A DNA stretch of 64,000 nucleotides from Pseudoalteromonas sp. NBT06-2 (lineage in GTDB: Bacteria; Pseudomonadota; Gammaproteobacteria; Enterobacterales; Alteromonadaceae), in assembly GCF_002276045.1 (NCBI RefSeq), contig NZ_NQMR01000021.1, positions 1 through 64,000 of the forward strand. Direction: 5' to 3'. Below the pieces are notes generated by a model, which was not told the DNA's origin, did no database searches, and saw nothing but the letters and a program-made list of their open reading frames with translations. Each line of letters starts with the position of its first letter. Position 1 is the stretch's first letter. Below are positions 54,207 through 64,000 of this stretch, in pieces. The position numbers were made by a program, and so were the translations under genes.

Positions 54207-54335
54207 TTTAGTTCCTCTTCCCAATGATAATTTTAGTGATTGTGGATATTAATATTAATACCAATTCCATTAAATATATGGTTACTAACTTTATAGAACA
54301 GGTATAAATTTTCACATTAAATTTTTGCAATAAAA

Positions 54336-54357
54336 AAGCCGTGTCAGTGCACGGCTT
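54336..54357 (-). terminator. pyrG terminator
   Basis: This is an 8-bp GC-rich stem, AAGCCGTG with CACGGCTT, around a 6-base loop, followed on the - strand by TTTTTATTGC. It lies 11 bp after the pyrG stop codon. Confidence 0.85.
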
Positions 54358-54368
54358 CTATTACTTCA

Positions 54369-56359
<1,991 letters not shown>

Positions 56360-57157
56360 TCATTTATTTTTCTCACTTACCTTAACTTCTTCCCATATCA
56401 TACCCAGCTGTTCCAATGTAACATCTTCAAATTTAATCTTTTGTTGGCTTAAATGTATTTCTAATTGCATAAACCTATTAGTGAACTTTTGATTTGCCTC
56501 TCGTAATAGTTGCTCTGGGTCCTTTTTTGCGTGTCTAGCAACATTTACTAAAGCAAACATTAAATCTCCAATTTCTTCGGCAGTTTTATCTGAGTAAGGG
56601 TCTAAATAAAGTTCTTGTTCAACTTCATCCACTTCCTCTTTTACTTTATCCCAGGCTCCTGAAACTTCAGGCCAATCAAATCCAATATGAGCAACGCGCT
56701 TTTGGATTTTATTTGCTTGACTTAAAGCGGGTAAATTTTTTGGAATATCAGCTAAAACTGAAACTTCTTTTCCTGCTTTTATTTCTCTTTCTTTCGCTTT
56801 CTCATTTTCCCAGTTTTGCTTGATTTTAATCTCATCATTAAATTTTTGTTCTCCAAATACATGTGGATGACGGCGGGTAAGCTTTTCACATACAGTTTCA
56901 ACGATATCATTAAAATTAAAATGCTGATCTTCAGTCGCTAATTGTGCATAAAAAATCACTTGAAAAAGTAAATCGCCTAATTCTTTTTTTAACTCATTAA
57001 AATCACTTTGTTCAATTGCATCAGCAACTTCATAGGCTTCTTCAATGGTATGAGGCACAATTGATTTATAGCTTTGCTTTAAATCCCATGGACAACCTGT
57101 TTCAGGTGTACGTAATTGCTTCATGATTTCTATTAAGTTTTCTATTGGGTGACTCAA
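56360..57157 (-). CDS. mazG: Nucleoside triphosphate pyrophosphohydrolase MazG
   Basis: At 265 residues this is full length. It has two MazG halves: TGCPWDLKQSYKSIVPHTIEEAYEVADAI with EELGDLLFQV-type (KKELGDLLFQVIFYAQLA), and KVKEEVDEVEQEL with AEEIGDLMFALVNVARH. The EExxE and ExxxD metal motifs are visible in both. It hydrolyses NTPs to NMPs. It lies downstream of relA with a mobile element between. Confidence 0.96.
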   Translation of the reverse strand: MSHPIENLIEIMKQLRTPETGCPWDLKQSYKSIVPHTIEEAYEVADAIEQSDFNELKKELGDLLFQVIFYAQLATEDQHFNFNDIVETVCEKLTRRHPHVFGEQKFNDEIKIKQNWENEKAKEREIKAGKEVSVLADIPKNLPALSQANKIQKRVAHIGFDWPEVSGAWDKVKEEVDEVEQELYLDPYSDKTAEEIGDLMFALVNVARHAKKDPEQLLREANQKFTNRFMQLEIHLSQQKIKFEDVTLEQLGMIWEEVKVSEKNK

Positions 57158-57269
57158 AATTTATTACCTTATTGGTATAGCAAAGGCCAATATATCCTTC
57201 CCCTTTGCATATATAAATGCTACATGGAAATACATGATTTCAGCAAGTCGACAAACGTGCCAAATGCTA

Positions 57270-57533
57270 GGGGCTGTTGATCTTTCGAGATTACTTTTGC
57301 AGCGAATTGTTGGGAATTTATACAAGGCAGAGGCTTTGTCATGTGGTTGTTCCACATAAAAAGCCGATAACGCAGTAAAAATGCCCAACAAACGCTGTCC
57401 GAAGGATTCGGCTAAAAGCATTTTATTCTTTGTTGAGTCGTATTTACTTAGAATGACTAGGCTACACACTACTCGCCGCGACTAAAATGCTTTTATCTCG
57501 AACAAAATTTAACCCTGAAAGATCAACAGCTCC
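57270..57533. mobile_element. 264-bp MITE-like element with TA target duplication
   Basis: The left end GGGGCTGTTGATCTTTC (57270-57286) and the right end GAAAGATCAACAGCTCC (57517-57533) are inverted repeats matching at 16 of 17 positions. TA dinucleotides flank both ends (57268-57269 and 57534-57535), as expected for TA-targeting elements such as IS630/Tc1-type relatives. The 264 bp are too short for a transposase. A 101-codon open frame on the - strand (57164-57469) runs across the left end and is probably not a gene. Confidence 0.75.
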
Positions 57534-57647
57534 TAAGCATAAGAGTATCGTTAAGTCATATTCTCAACAAATATCTTATAACAACGCAGTTGGCCGCTTA
57601 TCGTCTGCCCTACGTGAGTTATTATTTAAATTTTCGTAACAGATTTA

Positions 57648-59825
57648 TTAATGATGACGCATAGCTTCATACACACCTTCTATTTGTCGTACCTTTGTTA
57701 ATACACGATTCATTGCAGATAAATCTGTAATTTCAAGTTTCATATCAAAAATAGCTAACTGTTTTTGCGGCTGTGTGTTTAAGCTCATATTCAATACATT
57801 AATTCGTTCATTTGCGAGCACAGAACTAATATCACGCATCAATGCTGGTCTATCATTGGCTTCAATACGTATAGTCAATGCATAATTAGTTTGAACATCT
57901 TCAGCCCAACTAACATCAGTTACACGCTCAGGTGCTGAATTACACAGTTGAATAAACTGTTCACAATCATTGCGGTGTACGGCAATTCCTCTACCTAAGG
58001 TGATATATCCTGAAATCGTATCTCCTGGCACAGGTTGACAACAACCCGCAACATGGCTCATTAAGCTACCAACACCGTCAACAACAATGCCATTTTTGTC
58101 ACCTTTTGTAGTACATGCTTTATGATGATGTTTAAACTTTGGTATGTCGTCTTTTACTTGTCTACTTTGTAAGTAATTTATAAATTGTGCTAAACGAACA
58201 TCCCCAGCACCAATAGCAACTAATAACTCATCAACTTGGTTGAAATTAAAACGTTTTACAGCACCTTCTAATTCTTTATTAGTAAGTTCATGTTTAATTA
58301 ACTCAGCATCAGCGATTTCTTTTCCTGCGGCTAAGTTTTTATCTCTATCTTGTTGTTTAAACCAATGATGGATTTTCGCACGTGCTCTGGAAGATTTAAT
58401 ATAACCAAGAGAAGGATTTAACCAATCACGACTTGGACTAGGTTCTTTTTTTGTTAATATTTCAATTTGATCGCCCGTTACTAATTGATGCGTAAACGGC
58501 ACAATTTTACCAAATATTTTAGCTCCAATGCATCTATGTCCCACATTGGAATGAATATAATAAGCAAAATCAAGTGGTGTAGATCCCAAAGGCAAATCAA
58601 CAATGTCACCTGAAGGGGTAAATACATAAGCGCGATCTTCAATCACTTGATTTTTTAGCTCTTCAGCAAGTTCCATATCATCTGCTAGGCTAGAATCATC
58701 AACCACTTCTTCTTGCCATTGCAATAATGAACGTAACCAGTTTATTTTTTGATCATACCCTGACTTTTTACTCGGTAATGATCCTTCTTTATACTTCCAA
58801 TGCGCAGCAACACCAAGTTCAGCATTTTCATGCATAGCTTGCGTTCTAATTTGTACTTCAACTGTTTTCCCTTCAGGGCCAAGCACCACTGTATGAATTG
58901 ATTGATAACCATTAGGTTTAGGTGTCGCAATGTAATCATCAAACTCTTTATGCAAATGCTGCCAATTTGTATGCACAATACCTAATGCAGCATAACAATC
59001 TTGGATATGATCAACTACAACTCTTATAGCACGTATATCAAATAGCTGTTCAAAATCGTAGTTCTTTTTATACATTTTTTTGTAAATGCTAAAAATATGC
59101 TTGGGACGCCCATCAACTTGCGCGTCTACATTTGCTTCATCTAATTTTGATTGAATAGAAGCAACCATATTTGTCATATAAGATTCGCGATCTAGACGTT
59201 TGTCATCTAATAACTTTGCAATTTTTTTATAATATTCAGGATGTAAATAACGAAAAGAAAGATCTTCTAATTCCCACTTTATTTGTCCAATACCCAAACG
59301 ATTTGCTAAAGGAGCAAAAATACTACTTGTTTCTTTGGCTGCAATTACGCGCTCTTCTTCGTTAGCATTTTTGACACTACGTAAGTGGCATACCTGTTCT
59401 GCTAGTTTTATTACTACAGCACGTACATCTTCAACCATAGCTAAAAGCATACGCCTGATATTATCTATCTGCACAGTACCTTTATTTTGATGCGCTAAGG
59501 TGCTAATTGTCGCCATTTGAAAAACGCCTTTAAGCAAGCTTGCTAAAGAATTGCCTAATTTGTCTTCAACATTTTCAATGGTGATAACTTTCCTTAAATA
59601 AAAAGGGGTTAAATAGGCGGTCGCAAGTGTTTCTGGATCCATATTTAGCCCAGCTAATATTTCAACCATTTCCCTTGATTGTTCAAATAGTAAGTTTTCA
59701 TCCAAATCCTGGCAAAAATCTATTGCTAGACGCATTGTAACTAGCTGTTCATCATTTAGATCAATTAATTCTAGCCAATGAGTCTCTGAATCATCATTTA
59801 TATGCGATTGACGAATTGAAACCAT
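57648..59825 (-). CDS. relA: GTP pyrophosphokinase RelA
   Basis: At 725 residues, it has an N-terminal HD-type domain without the HD dyad (degenerate hydrolase), a synthetase domain with HIFSIYKKMYKK, DIRAIRV and EFDDYIATPKPNGYQSIHT, then TGS (DRAYVFTPSGDIVDLPLGSTPLDFAY) and ACT domains. The EFDD motif is the acidic version typical of mono-functional RelA (SpoT has RFKD). It makes (p)ppGpp on stalled ribosomes. Confidence 0.97.
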   Translation of the reverse strand: MVSIRQSHINDDSETHWLELIDLNDEQLVTMRLAIDFCQDLDENLLFEQSREMVEILAGLNMDPETLATAYLTPFYLRKVITIENVEDKLGNSLASLLKGVFQMATISTLAHQNKGTVQIDNIRRMLLAMVEDVRAVVIKLAEQVCHLRSVKNANEEERVIAAKETSSIFAPLANRLGIGQIKWELEDLSFRYLHPEYYKKIAKLLDDKRLDRESYMTNMVASIQSKLDEANVDAQVDGRPKHIFSIYKKMYKKNYDFEQLFDIRAIRVVVDHIQDCYAALGIVHTNWQHLHKEFDDYIATPKPNGYQSIHTVVLGPEGKTVEVQIRTQAMHENAELGVAAHWKYKEGSLPSKKSGYDQKINWLRSLLQWQEEVVDDSSLADDMELAEELKNQVIEDRAYVFTPSGDIVDLPLGSTPLDFAYYIHSNVGHRCIGAKIFGKIVPFTHQLVTGDQIEILTKKEPSPSRDWLNPSLGYIKSSRARAKIHHWFKQQDRDKNLAAGKEIADAELIKHELTNKELEGAVKRFNFNQVDELLVAIGAGDVRLAQFINYLQSRQVKDDIPKFKHHHKACTTKGDKNGIVVDGVGSLMSHVAGCCQPVPGDTISGYITLGRGIAVHRNDCEQFIQLCNSAPERVTDVSWAEDVQTNYALTIRIEANDRPALMRDISSVLANERINVLNMSLNTQPQKQLAIFDMKLEITDLSAMNRVLTKVRQIEGVYEAMRHH

Positions 59826-59855
59826 AAAACACTTCCTTTTTACGACTAATACTTA

Positions 59856-61226
59856 CTAAGACTTTGCAAACAAAGCCATAGTTTCAACATGTCCGGTATG
59901 TGGAAACATGTTCATTAAGCCAGTTTTACTAATATTAAAACCAGCATCTACAATTAATTTACTATCTCTCGCTAATGTTACTGGATCGCAAGATACATAC
60001 AATATACGAGAAAAATGCTTTAGTTTAAGTTGAGATAAAATATCAAATGCTCCCGCTCTTGAAGGGTCAAGTACTAATACGTCATACTCTTCATTAAACC
60101 AGCTTGATTTTGCCATTGGTTCATTTAAATCCTGACAAAAAAACTTTGCATTTTCTATTTGATTATTTTGCGCATTAAACTTTGCCATTTCAACAGACGA
60201 AGATACACCTTCTATACCAATGACCTTATTTACTCTTTGTGCCATCGGTAAACTAAAATTACCAATACCACAAAATAAGTCCAGTATTTTTTCATCATTT
60301 TTTAAATTTAACCAGTCAATTGCTTGTTTTAACATTGCCCTATTAACTTTATGATTAACTTGAATAAAATTATCAAAAGAAAAATTAAACTTAATATCAA
60401 ACTCATTTATAAAATAATGCAGAATATACGTACTTTTATTATTAATGACTGCTTGTATTGCCGCATTTTTGTCAGTAAATTTATATTGTCCTGTTTCACC
60501 TTCGAATACGATTTTCCAGCCATTTTTATCTGCCTCTAAAGCGATTAAATTAATATCTTTTTCACTTAATGGCTTTATATGACGAATTATAATTAAAGCC
60601 AGAACTTCAGTCTTATATAATTGTAAATGTGTAATCGACTGACCTGTTTTAAGCCTTGCTAATAGTGGATGGAACACGTCAAAAATATTATTAAAACAAG
60701 ACTCTAAAACTTGGCAACTATTAATATTGATTATCTTTTTTGAACCCTTTTGACGATAACCAAATAAATATTCTTTTTTATTTTTATCATAAAATACTGC
60801 TATACGGGCTGTTCGACGATATGATAAAGGCTGACTATTTATGACCGATTGCCAATTTAAGTCTATTTTTGCATCACCTAAAAACTTTTCAAATAAAGAG
60901 TTAACGGCTTTTTGCTTTTCAGCTAATTGTTGCTCTGTAGCTAAATGCTGCAACTGACACCCGCCACAAACGTTATAATGAACACAAAATGGCTGAACCC
61001 GATATGGACTGGGCGTTATCACTTTATTTACCGTGTAACGTTCAAATTTAGCTTTACTTTGTGTCAAAGTGGCTAATACAGTTTCTCCAGGTAAAGCACC
61101 TTCAACAAAACCCACTTTTTTATTTACTCTCGTAATACCTATCCCTTCATGGTTTAAAGTATCGATAGTCAGTTGCTGCTTTCGTTTTACAACTGTTTTT
61201 TTTTGTGGCTTGAAAAATAGTGCCAT
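59856..61226 (-). CDS. rlmD: 23S rRNA (uracil-1939-C5)-methyltransferase RlmD
   Basis: This 456-residue protein starts with a TRAM domain (KQQLTIDTLNHEGIGITRVNKKVGFVEGALPGE), then the iron-sulfur cysteines in CVHYNVCGGCQLQHL, and a SAM domain (ILDLFCGIGNFSLPMA, VLDPSRAGA). The catalytic cysteine is in ILYVSCDPVTLARD. It lies 30 bp before relA in the conserved rlmD-relA pair and is divergent from barA. Confidence 0.96.
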   Translation of the reverse strand: MALFFKPQKKTVVKRKQQLTIDTLNHEGIGITRVNKKVGFVEGALPGETVLATLTQSKAKFERYTVNKVITPSPYRVQPFCVHYNVCGGCQLQHLATEQQLAEKQKAVNSLFEKFLGDAKIDLNWQSVINSQPLSYRRTARIAVFYDKNKKEYLFGYRQKGSKKIININSCQVLESCFNNIFDVFHPLLARLKTGQSITHLQLYKTEVLALIIIRHIKPLSEKDINLIALEADKNGWKIVFEGETGQYKFTDKNAAIQAVINNKSTYILHYFINEFDIKFNFSFDNFIQVNHKVNRAMLKQAIDWLNLKNDEKILDLFCGIGNFSLPMAQRVNKVIGIEGVSSSVEMAKFNAQNNQIENAKFFCQDLNEPMAKSSWFNEEYDVLVLDPSRAGAFDILSQLKLKHFSRILYVSCDPVTLARDSKLIVDAGFNISKTGLMNMFPHTGHVETMALFAKS

Positions 61227-61361
61227 TAATAATGCCTTGATTATGTTTTCGATTAAATAAATTGCACTTAAAATTCAATAAATAAAAGCACAATGATTGA
61301 TTAAGCAAAACTTAAGCTTTACTCTTAGTTATTAAATTAAAAATATTAAAAATTACTTTAT

Positions 61362-64000
61362 ATGACTAAATTAGGTTTAAAAGAATGGGTTTTATTACTC
61401 ACTTTAATGCCCGCAATGATCATAGGTTTAGTACTTGGATCTTATTTTACTATAAATCGTTATTTTGAATTAAATGACTTTTTAATTAAACAGGGAACTC
61501 ATATTATTGAATCTTTAGCAATTTCAGCTGAAGACGCTTTATTCAATAAAGATAAAAATACATTAAACCGTTTAATTCGTCATAGTCATAATAAACAATC
61601 ACCTTTAATTAAAAGCATTGCTGTATTTAATCATGATAATCAGTTGGTTGTTACTAGTAATAATCATCGTCACTTTTCACAATTAAAGCAAAAAACAAAC
61701 ACTAATTTAAATAAAAGTACTACAGTCACATTTTACGATAATTATATTGTTTTCCATACGCCTATTTTTGATCATTCAACCTCAATGAATAGTGTAACCT
61801 TAACTCAAGCTCTGCCGATTATTGGTTTTATTGCGATACAAGTTAACAAAGAGCAAGCTATTATGGCAAAACAGCAATCTGTCATTTTTAGTATTGTTGT
61901 TATTTTATCTACTTTAATTTTAGCTTTAATACTTTCCTTAAGATTAAGCCAACGCTTATCTAAACCACTACAAAAAATTGTTTTAGCAATAGATAAATTG
62001 AAAGAAGGTAAACAAGATATTGCGATAGATACACCCATGGGTGGTGAATTTGAACTGATCAGACAAGGTTTAAATAATATATCTCATAATATGATCATGC
62101 AAAAAGATGAAATGCAAAAAAATATAGATCAAGCCATCAGTGATTATAGAGAAACACTAGAGCAATATGAAACTCAAAATATCCAGTTAAATATTGCAAA
62201 ACAAGATGCACAAGATGCCAACAGAGTAAAATCAGATTTTTTAGCTAAAATGAGTCATGAATTGAGAACACCATTAAATGGGGTTATCGGATTTACTAGG
62301 CAACTTTACAAAACCCCTTTAAATGAAAACCAAGTTGATTATTTAGATACTATAGAGTTATCAGCTAATAGTTTATTAAATATTATTAGTGATATTCTTG
62401 ATTTTTCCAAGCTGGAAGCTGGCGCAATGGAGCTTGAGAAAATACACTTTCAATTAAGAGATACAGTAAATGAAGTTTTGACTTTGTTAGCGCCAAGTGC
62501 CCATGAAAAGTCATTAGAGTTATCAATTTATATACAAGATAAAGTCCCTGAAAATTTAATTGGCGACCCAACTCGATTCAAACAAATACTGATTAATTTG
62601 ATTAGTAATGCAATTAAATTCACTGAATCAGGTAGCATAACGATCGACATAGAATGTCGTCTTTTTGATATCAAACATACCTCGTTATTGGTCGCAATTA
62701 AAGATACGGGTCATGGTATCAGTACCGATAAACAAGACTCTTTATTTATGGCATTTGGACAGGCAGATTCTAGTATCACCAGAAAGTTTGGCGGCACAGG
62801 CTTAGGTTTAATTATCACTAAACATATTGTTGAAGCGATGAAAGGCGGCATTTCCTTAAACTCAGCTTTAGGCAAAGGTAGCTGTTTTACATTTAATGCA
62901 ATGTTCGAACTACCAGAACATGATTATATAGATATATTGCCAATCAATAGCCTCAAACAAAAACACGTTTTATATTTTGAACCCCATGAACATTCACATG
63001 ATTCAACTTTAACCATATTAGAAAACTGGGGACTACGTGTTGAAGCATGTAAAACTATAGAAGAGTTAGAGTCCACGCTCAATCAAGAGTTGAATTTTGA
63101 TATATCGATTATAGGACACAGCCCATCACCTGATACAATGAAAGAGATACGAACCTTGGTCAGCATGACTCGTGAGCATACTGATTACCTTTATTTAATG
63201 GTTAATACAATTTCTCATAATATGCGTGAAGCACTTGTCACTATTGGTGCAGATGCCTGCTTAAGTAAACCTGTCAATCATAAAAAATTATGTGAAACTT
63301 TAGCCGCGCCATACCGATTAGATCACCCTTCAATTCACACACCAACAGCCAATGAACAAGTTTTACCTTTAAAAGCATTAATTGTTGATGATAATGCAGC
63401 AAACCTCAAACTCCTTTGCACATTATTAGATGAGCAAATCGAAAGCTTTGATACCGCACATAATGGTGCTCAGGCTCTGAGTTTAGCTAAGAGCCGTAAA
63501 TATGATTTAATCTTTTTAGACATTCAAATGCCTATTATGGATGGTATAACCGCCTGTAAAATGATTTTAGATTCATCCCTAAATGAAGATACCCCTATTA
63601 TAGCCGTAACGGCTCATGCGCTAGCTAGCGAAAAAGAACACTTATTAAAAATAGGTTTTAGAGGATATTTAACCAAGCCATTAGACGAAGATATGCTACG
63701 TCAAGCTATCCATGAATACGGTGAACACAATATGCCTAAAAAGAACTTGAAAATTCCAAAGACTAAAACAAACAAATATAAACTCAACTCTCCAAATGCA
63801 CCATTTAAAAGCAGTATTGTAGATTGGTCTCTTGCATTAGAGCGTGCAGGCGGTAAAAGTGAACTAGCTCATGAAATGCTTAATATGTTAATGAGGAGCA
63901 TTCCTGAAACACAAAAGAAATTAGAGCAAGCTTATATAGACCGAGAGCGTGAAATAATTCTGCAAATCATACATAAATTCCATGGTGCTTGCTGTTATAC
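61362..64000 (+). CDS. barA: Hybrid sensor histidine kinase BarA (3' end cut by window)
   Basis: It starts at the ATG at 61362 (MTKLGLKEWVLLLTLMPAMIIGLVLG) and runs off the window after residue 879. Domains in order: TM1 (about 9-28), a periplasmic sensor of about 140 residues, TM2 and HAMP, then a kinase core with the phospho-acceptor His299 in MSHELRTPLNG and a GTGLGLxI-type ATP site (FGGTGLGLIITKHIVE). Next come a degenerate first receiver, a second receiver with Asp720 in LDIQMPIMDG, and the start of an HPt domain with His874 in KFHGACCY. It signals to UvrY/GacA to control CsrB-type RNAs. The divergence from rlmD is as in E. coli. Confidence 0.93.
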   Translation, partial: MTKLGLKEWVLLLTLMPAMIIGLVLGSYFTINRYFELNDFLIKQGTHIIESLAISAEDALFNKDKNTLNRLIRHSHNKQSPLIKSIAVFNHDNQLVVTSNNHRHFSQLKQKTNTNLNKSTTVTFYDNYIVFHTPIFDHSTSMNSVTLTQALPIIGFIAIQVNKEQAIMAKQQSVIFSIVVILSTLILALILSLRLSQRLSKPLQKIVLAIDKLKEGKQDIAIDTPMGGEFELIRQGLNNISHNMIMQKDEMQKNIDQAISDYRETLEQYETQNIQLNIAKQDAQDANRVKSDFLAKMSHELRTPLNGVIGFTRQLYKTPLNENQVDYLDTIELSANSLLNIISDILDFSKLEAGAMELEKIHFQLRDTVNEVLTLLAPSAHEKSLELSIYIQDKVPENLIGDPTRFKQILINLISNAIKFTESGSITIDIECRLFDIKHTSLLVAIKDTGHGISTDKQDSLFMAFGQADSSITRKFGGTGLGLIITKHIVEAMKGGISLNSALGKGSCFTFNAMFELPEHDYIDILPINSLKQKHVLYFEPHEHSHDSTLTILENWGLRVEACKTIEELESTLNQELNFDISIIGHSPSPDTMKEIRTLVSMTREHTDYLYLMVNTISHNMREALVTIGADACLSKPVNHKKLCETLAAPYRLDHPSIHTPTANEQVLPLKALIVDDNAANLKLLCTLLDEQIESFDTAHNGAQALSLAKSRKYDLIFLDIQMPIMDGITACKMILDSSLNEDTPIIAVTAHALASEKEHLLKIGFRGYLTKPLDEDMLRQAIHEYGEHNMPKKNLKIPKTKTNKYKLNSPNAPFKSSIVDWSLALERAGGKSELAHEMLNMLMRSIPETQKKLEQAYIDREREIILQIIHKFHGACCY

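Noticed and set aside
57164..57469. 101-codon open frame on the - strand after mazG
   Set aside because: It runs from flanking DNA across the left terminal repeat of the MITE-like element and has no ribosome site or recognisable domain, so it is probably not a gene.
61805..62038. 77-codon open frame on the - strand within barA
   Set aside because: It is a shadow of the barA coding frame, which is continuous from 61362 to the window end.

Overview
The window looks like the chromosome of a low-GC marine gammaproteobacterium of the order Alteromonadales. It most resembles the Colwelliaceae (Colwellia/Thalassotalea type). The evidence is the AT-rich composition, the gene orders barA/rlmD-relA-mazG-pyrG-eno and mutH/rppH-ptsP-thyA, and a polar-type flagellar gene set with FlgO, FlgP and FlgT. 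The assignment rests on recognised protein families and synteny; no search was run.

Region 1 (1-5637) is the distal end of a flagellar locus. It holds a broken SAM methyltransferase on the + strand, then on the - strand an FAD oxidoreductase, a methyltransferase, a short flagellin-like protein ending in a zinc-protease motif (HEMVH), and a Maf flagellin glycosyltransferase. Region 2 (5680-26973) is the core flagellar cluster: fliD, flaG, two long flagellins, flgL, flgK, flgJ, flgI, flgH, flgG, flgF, flgE, flgD, flgC, flgB, cheR and cheV on the - strand, with flgA-flgM-flgN divergent on the + strand. Clear sigma-54 type sites (GG-N10-GC) precede flgB, flgF, flgJ and flgT, a weaker one precedes flgP, and the first flgO-like gene has a perfect one. 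Sigma-28 type sites precede flgM, one flagellin and the HExxH flagellin. This matches the usual class II/III flagellar hierarchy. Region 3 (26992-32451) carries flgP, divergent flgT, a peroxiredoxin-glutaredoxin gene, tRNA-Arg(CCT) and an expanded set of FlgO-like lipoproteins: three clear copies and one diverged copy.

Region 4 (32531-39341) is housekeeping: galU, thyA, a TauE/SafE permease, ptsP, rppH and divergent mutH. DnaA-box-like sites lie in the rppH-mutH gap, and a decayed copy of the ptsP 3' end lies just downstream of ptsP.

Region 5 (39338-52736) is the most unusual part: fourteen consecutive - strand genes between mutH and eno, most with no family I can name. The recognisable parts are a soluble lytic transglycosylase, a membrane protein with TerB-like and FGE-sulfatase-like domains, a membrane-anchored divergent Lon/S16-like protein, a MotA/TolQ/ExbB-like channel, a single-pass ExbD/MotB-like protein, a TonB-like single-pass protein, a lipoprotein, several secreted coiled-coil proteins, and two paralogous periplasmic proteins, one of which continues through a membrane segment into an FHA-like cytoplasmic domain. 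Together they look like an ion-driven, envelope-spanning assembly that I cannot match to any described system.

Region 6 (52856-64000) is conserved housekeeping: eno, pyrG, mazG, relA and rlmD on the - strand and a barA-type hybrid kinase on the + strand, cut by the window end. A 264-bp MITE-like element with TA duplications sits between mazG and relA.
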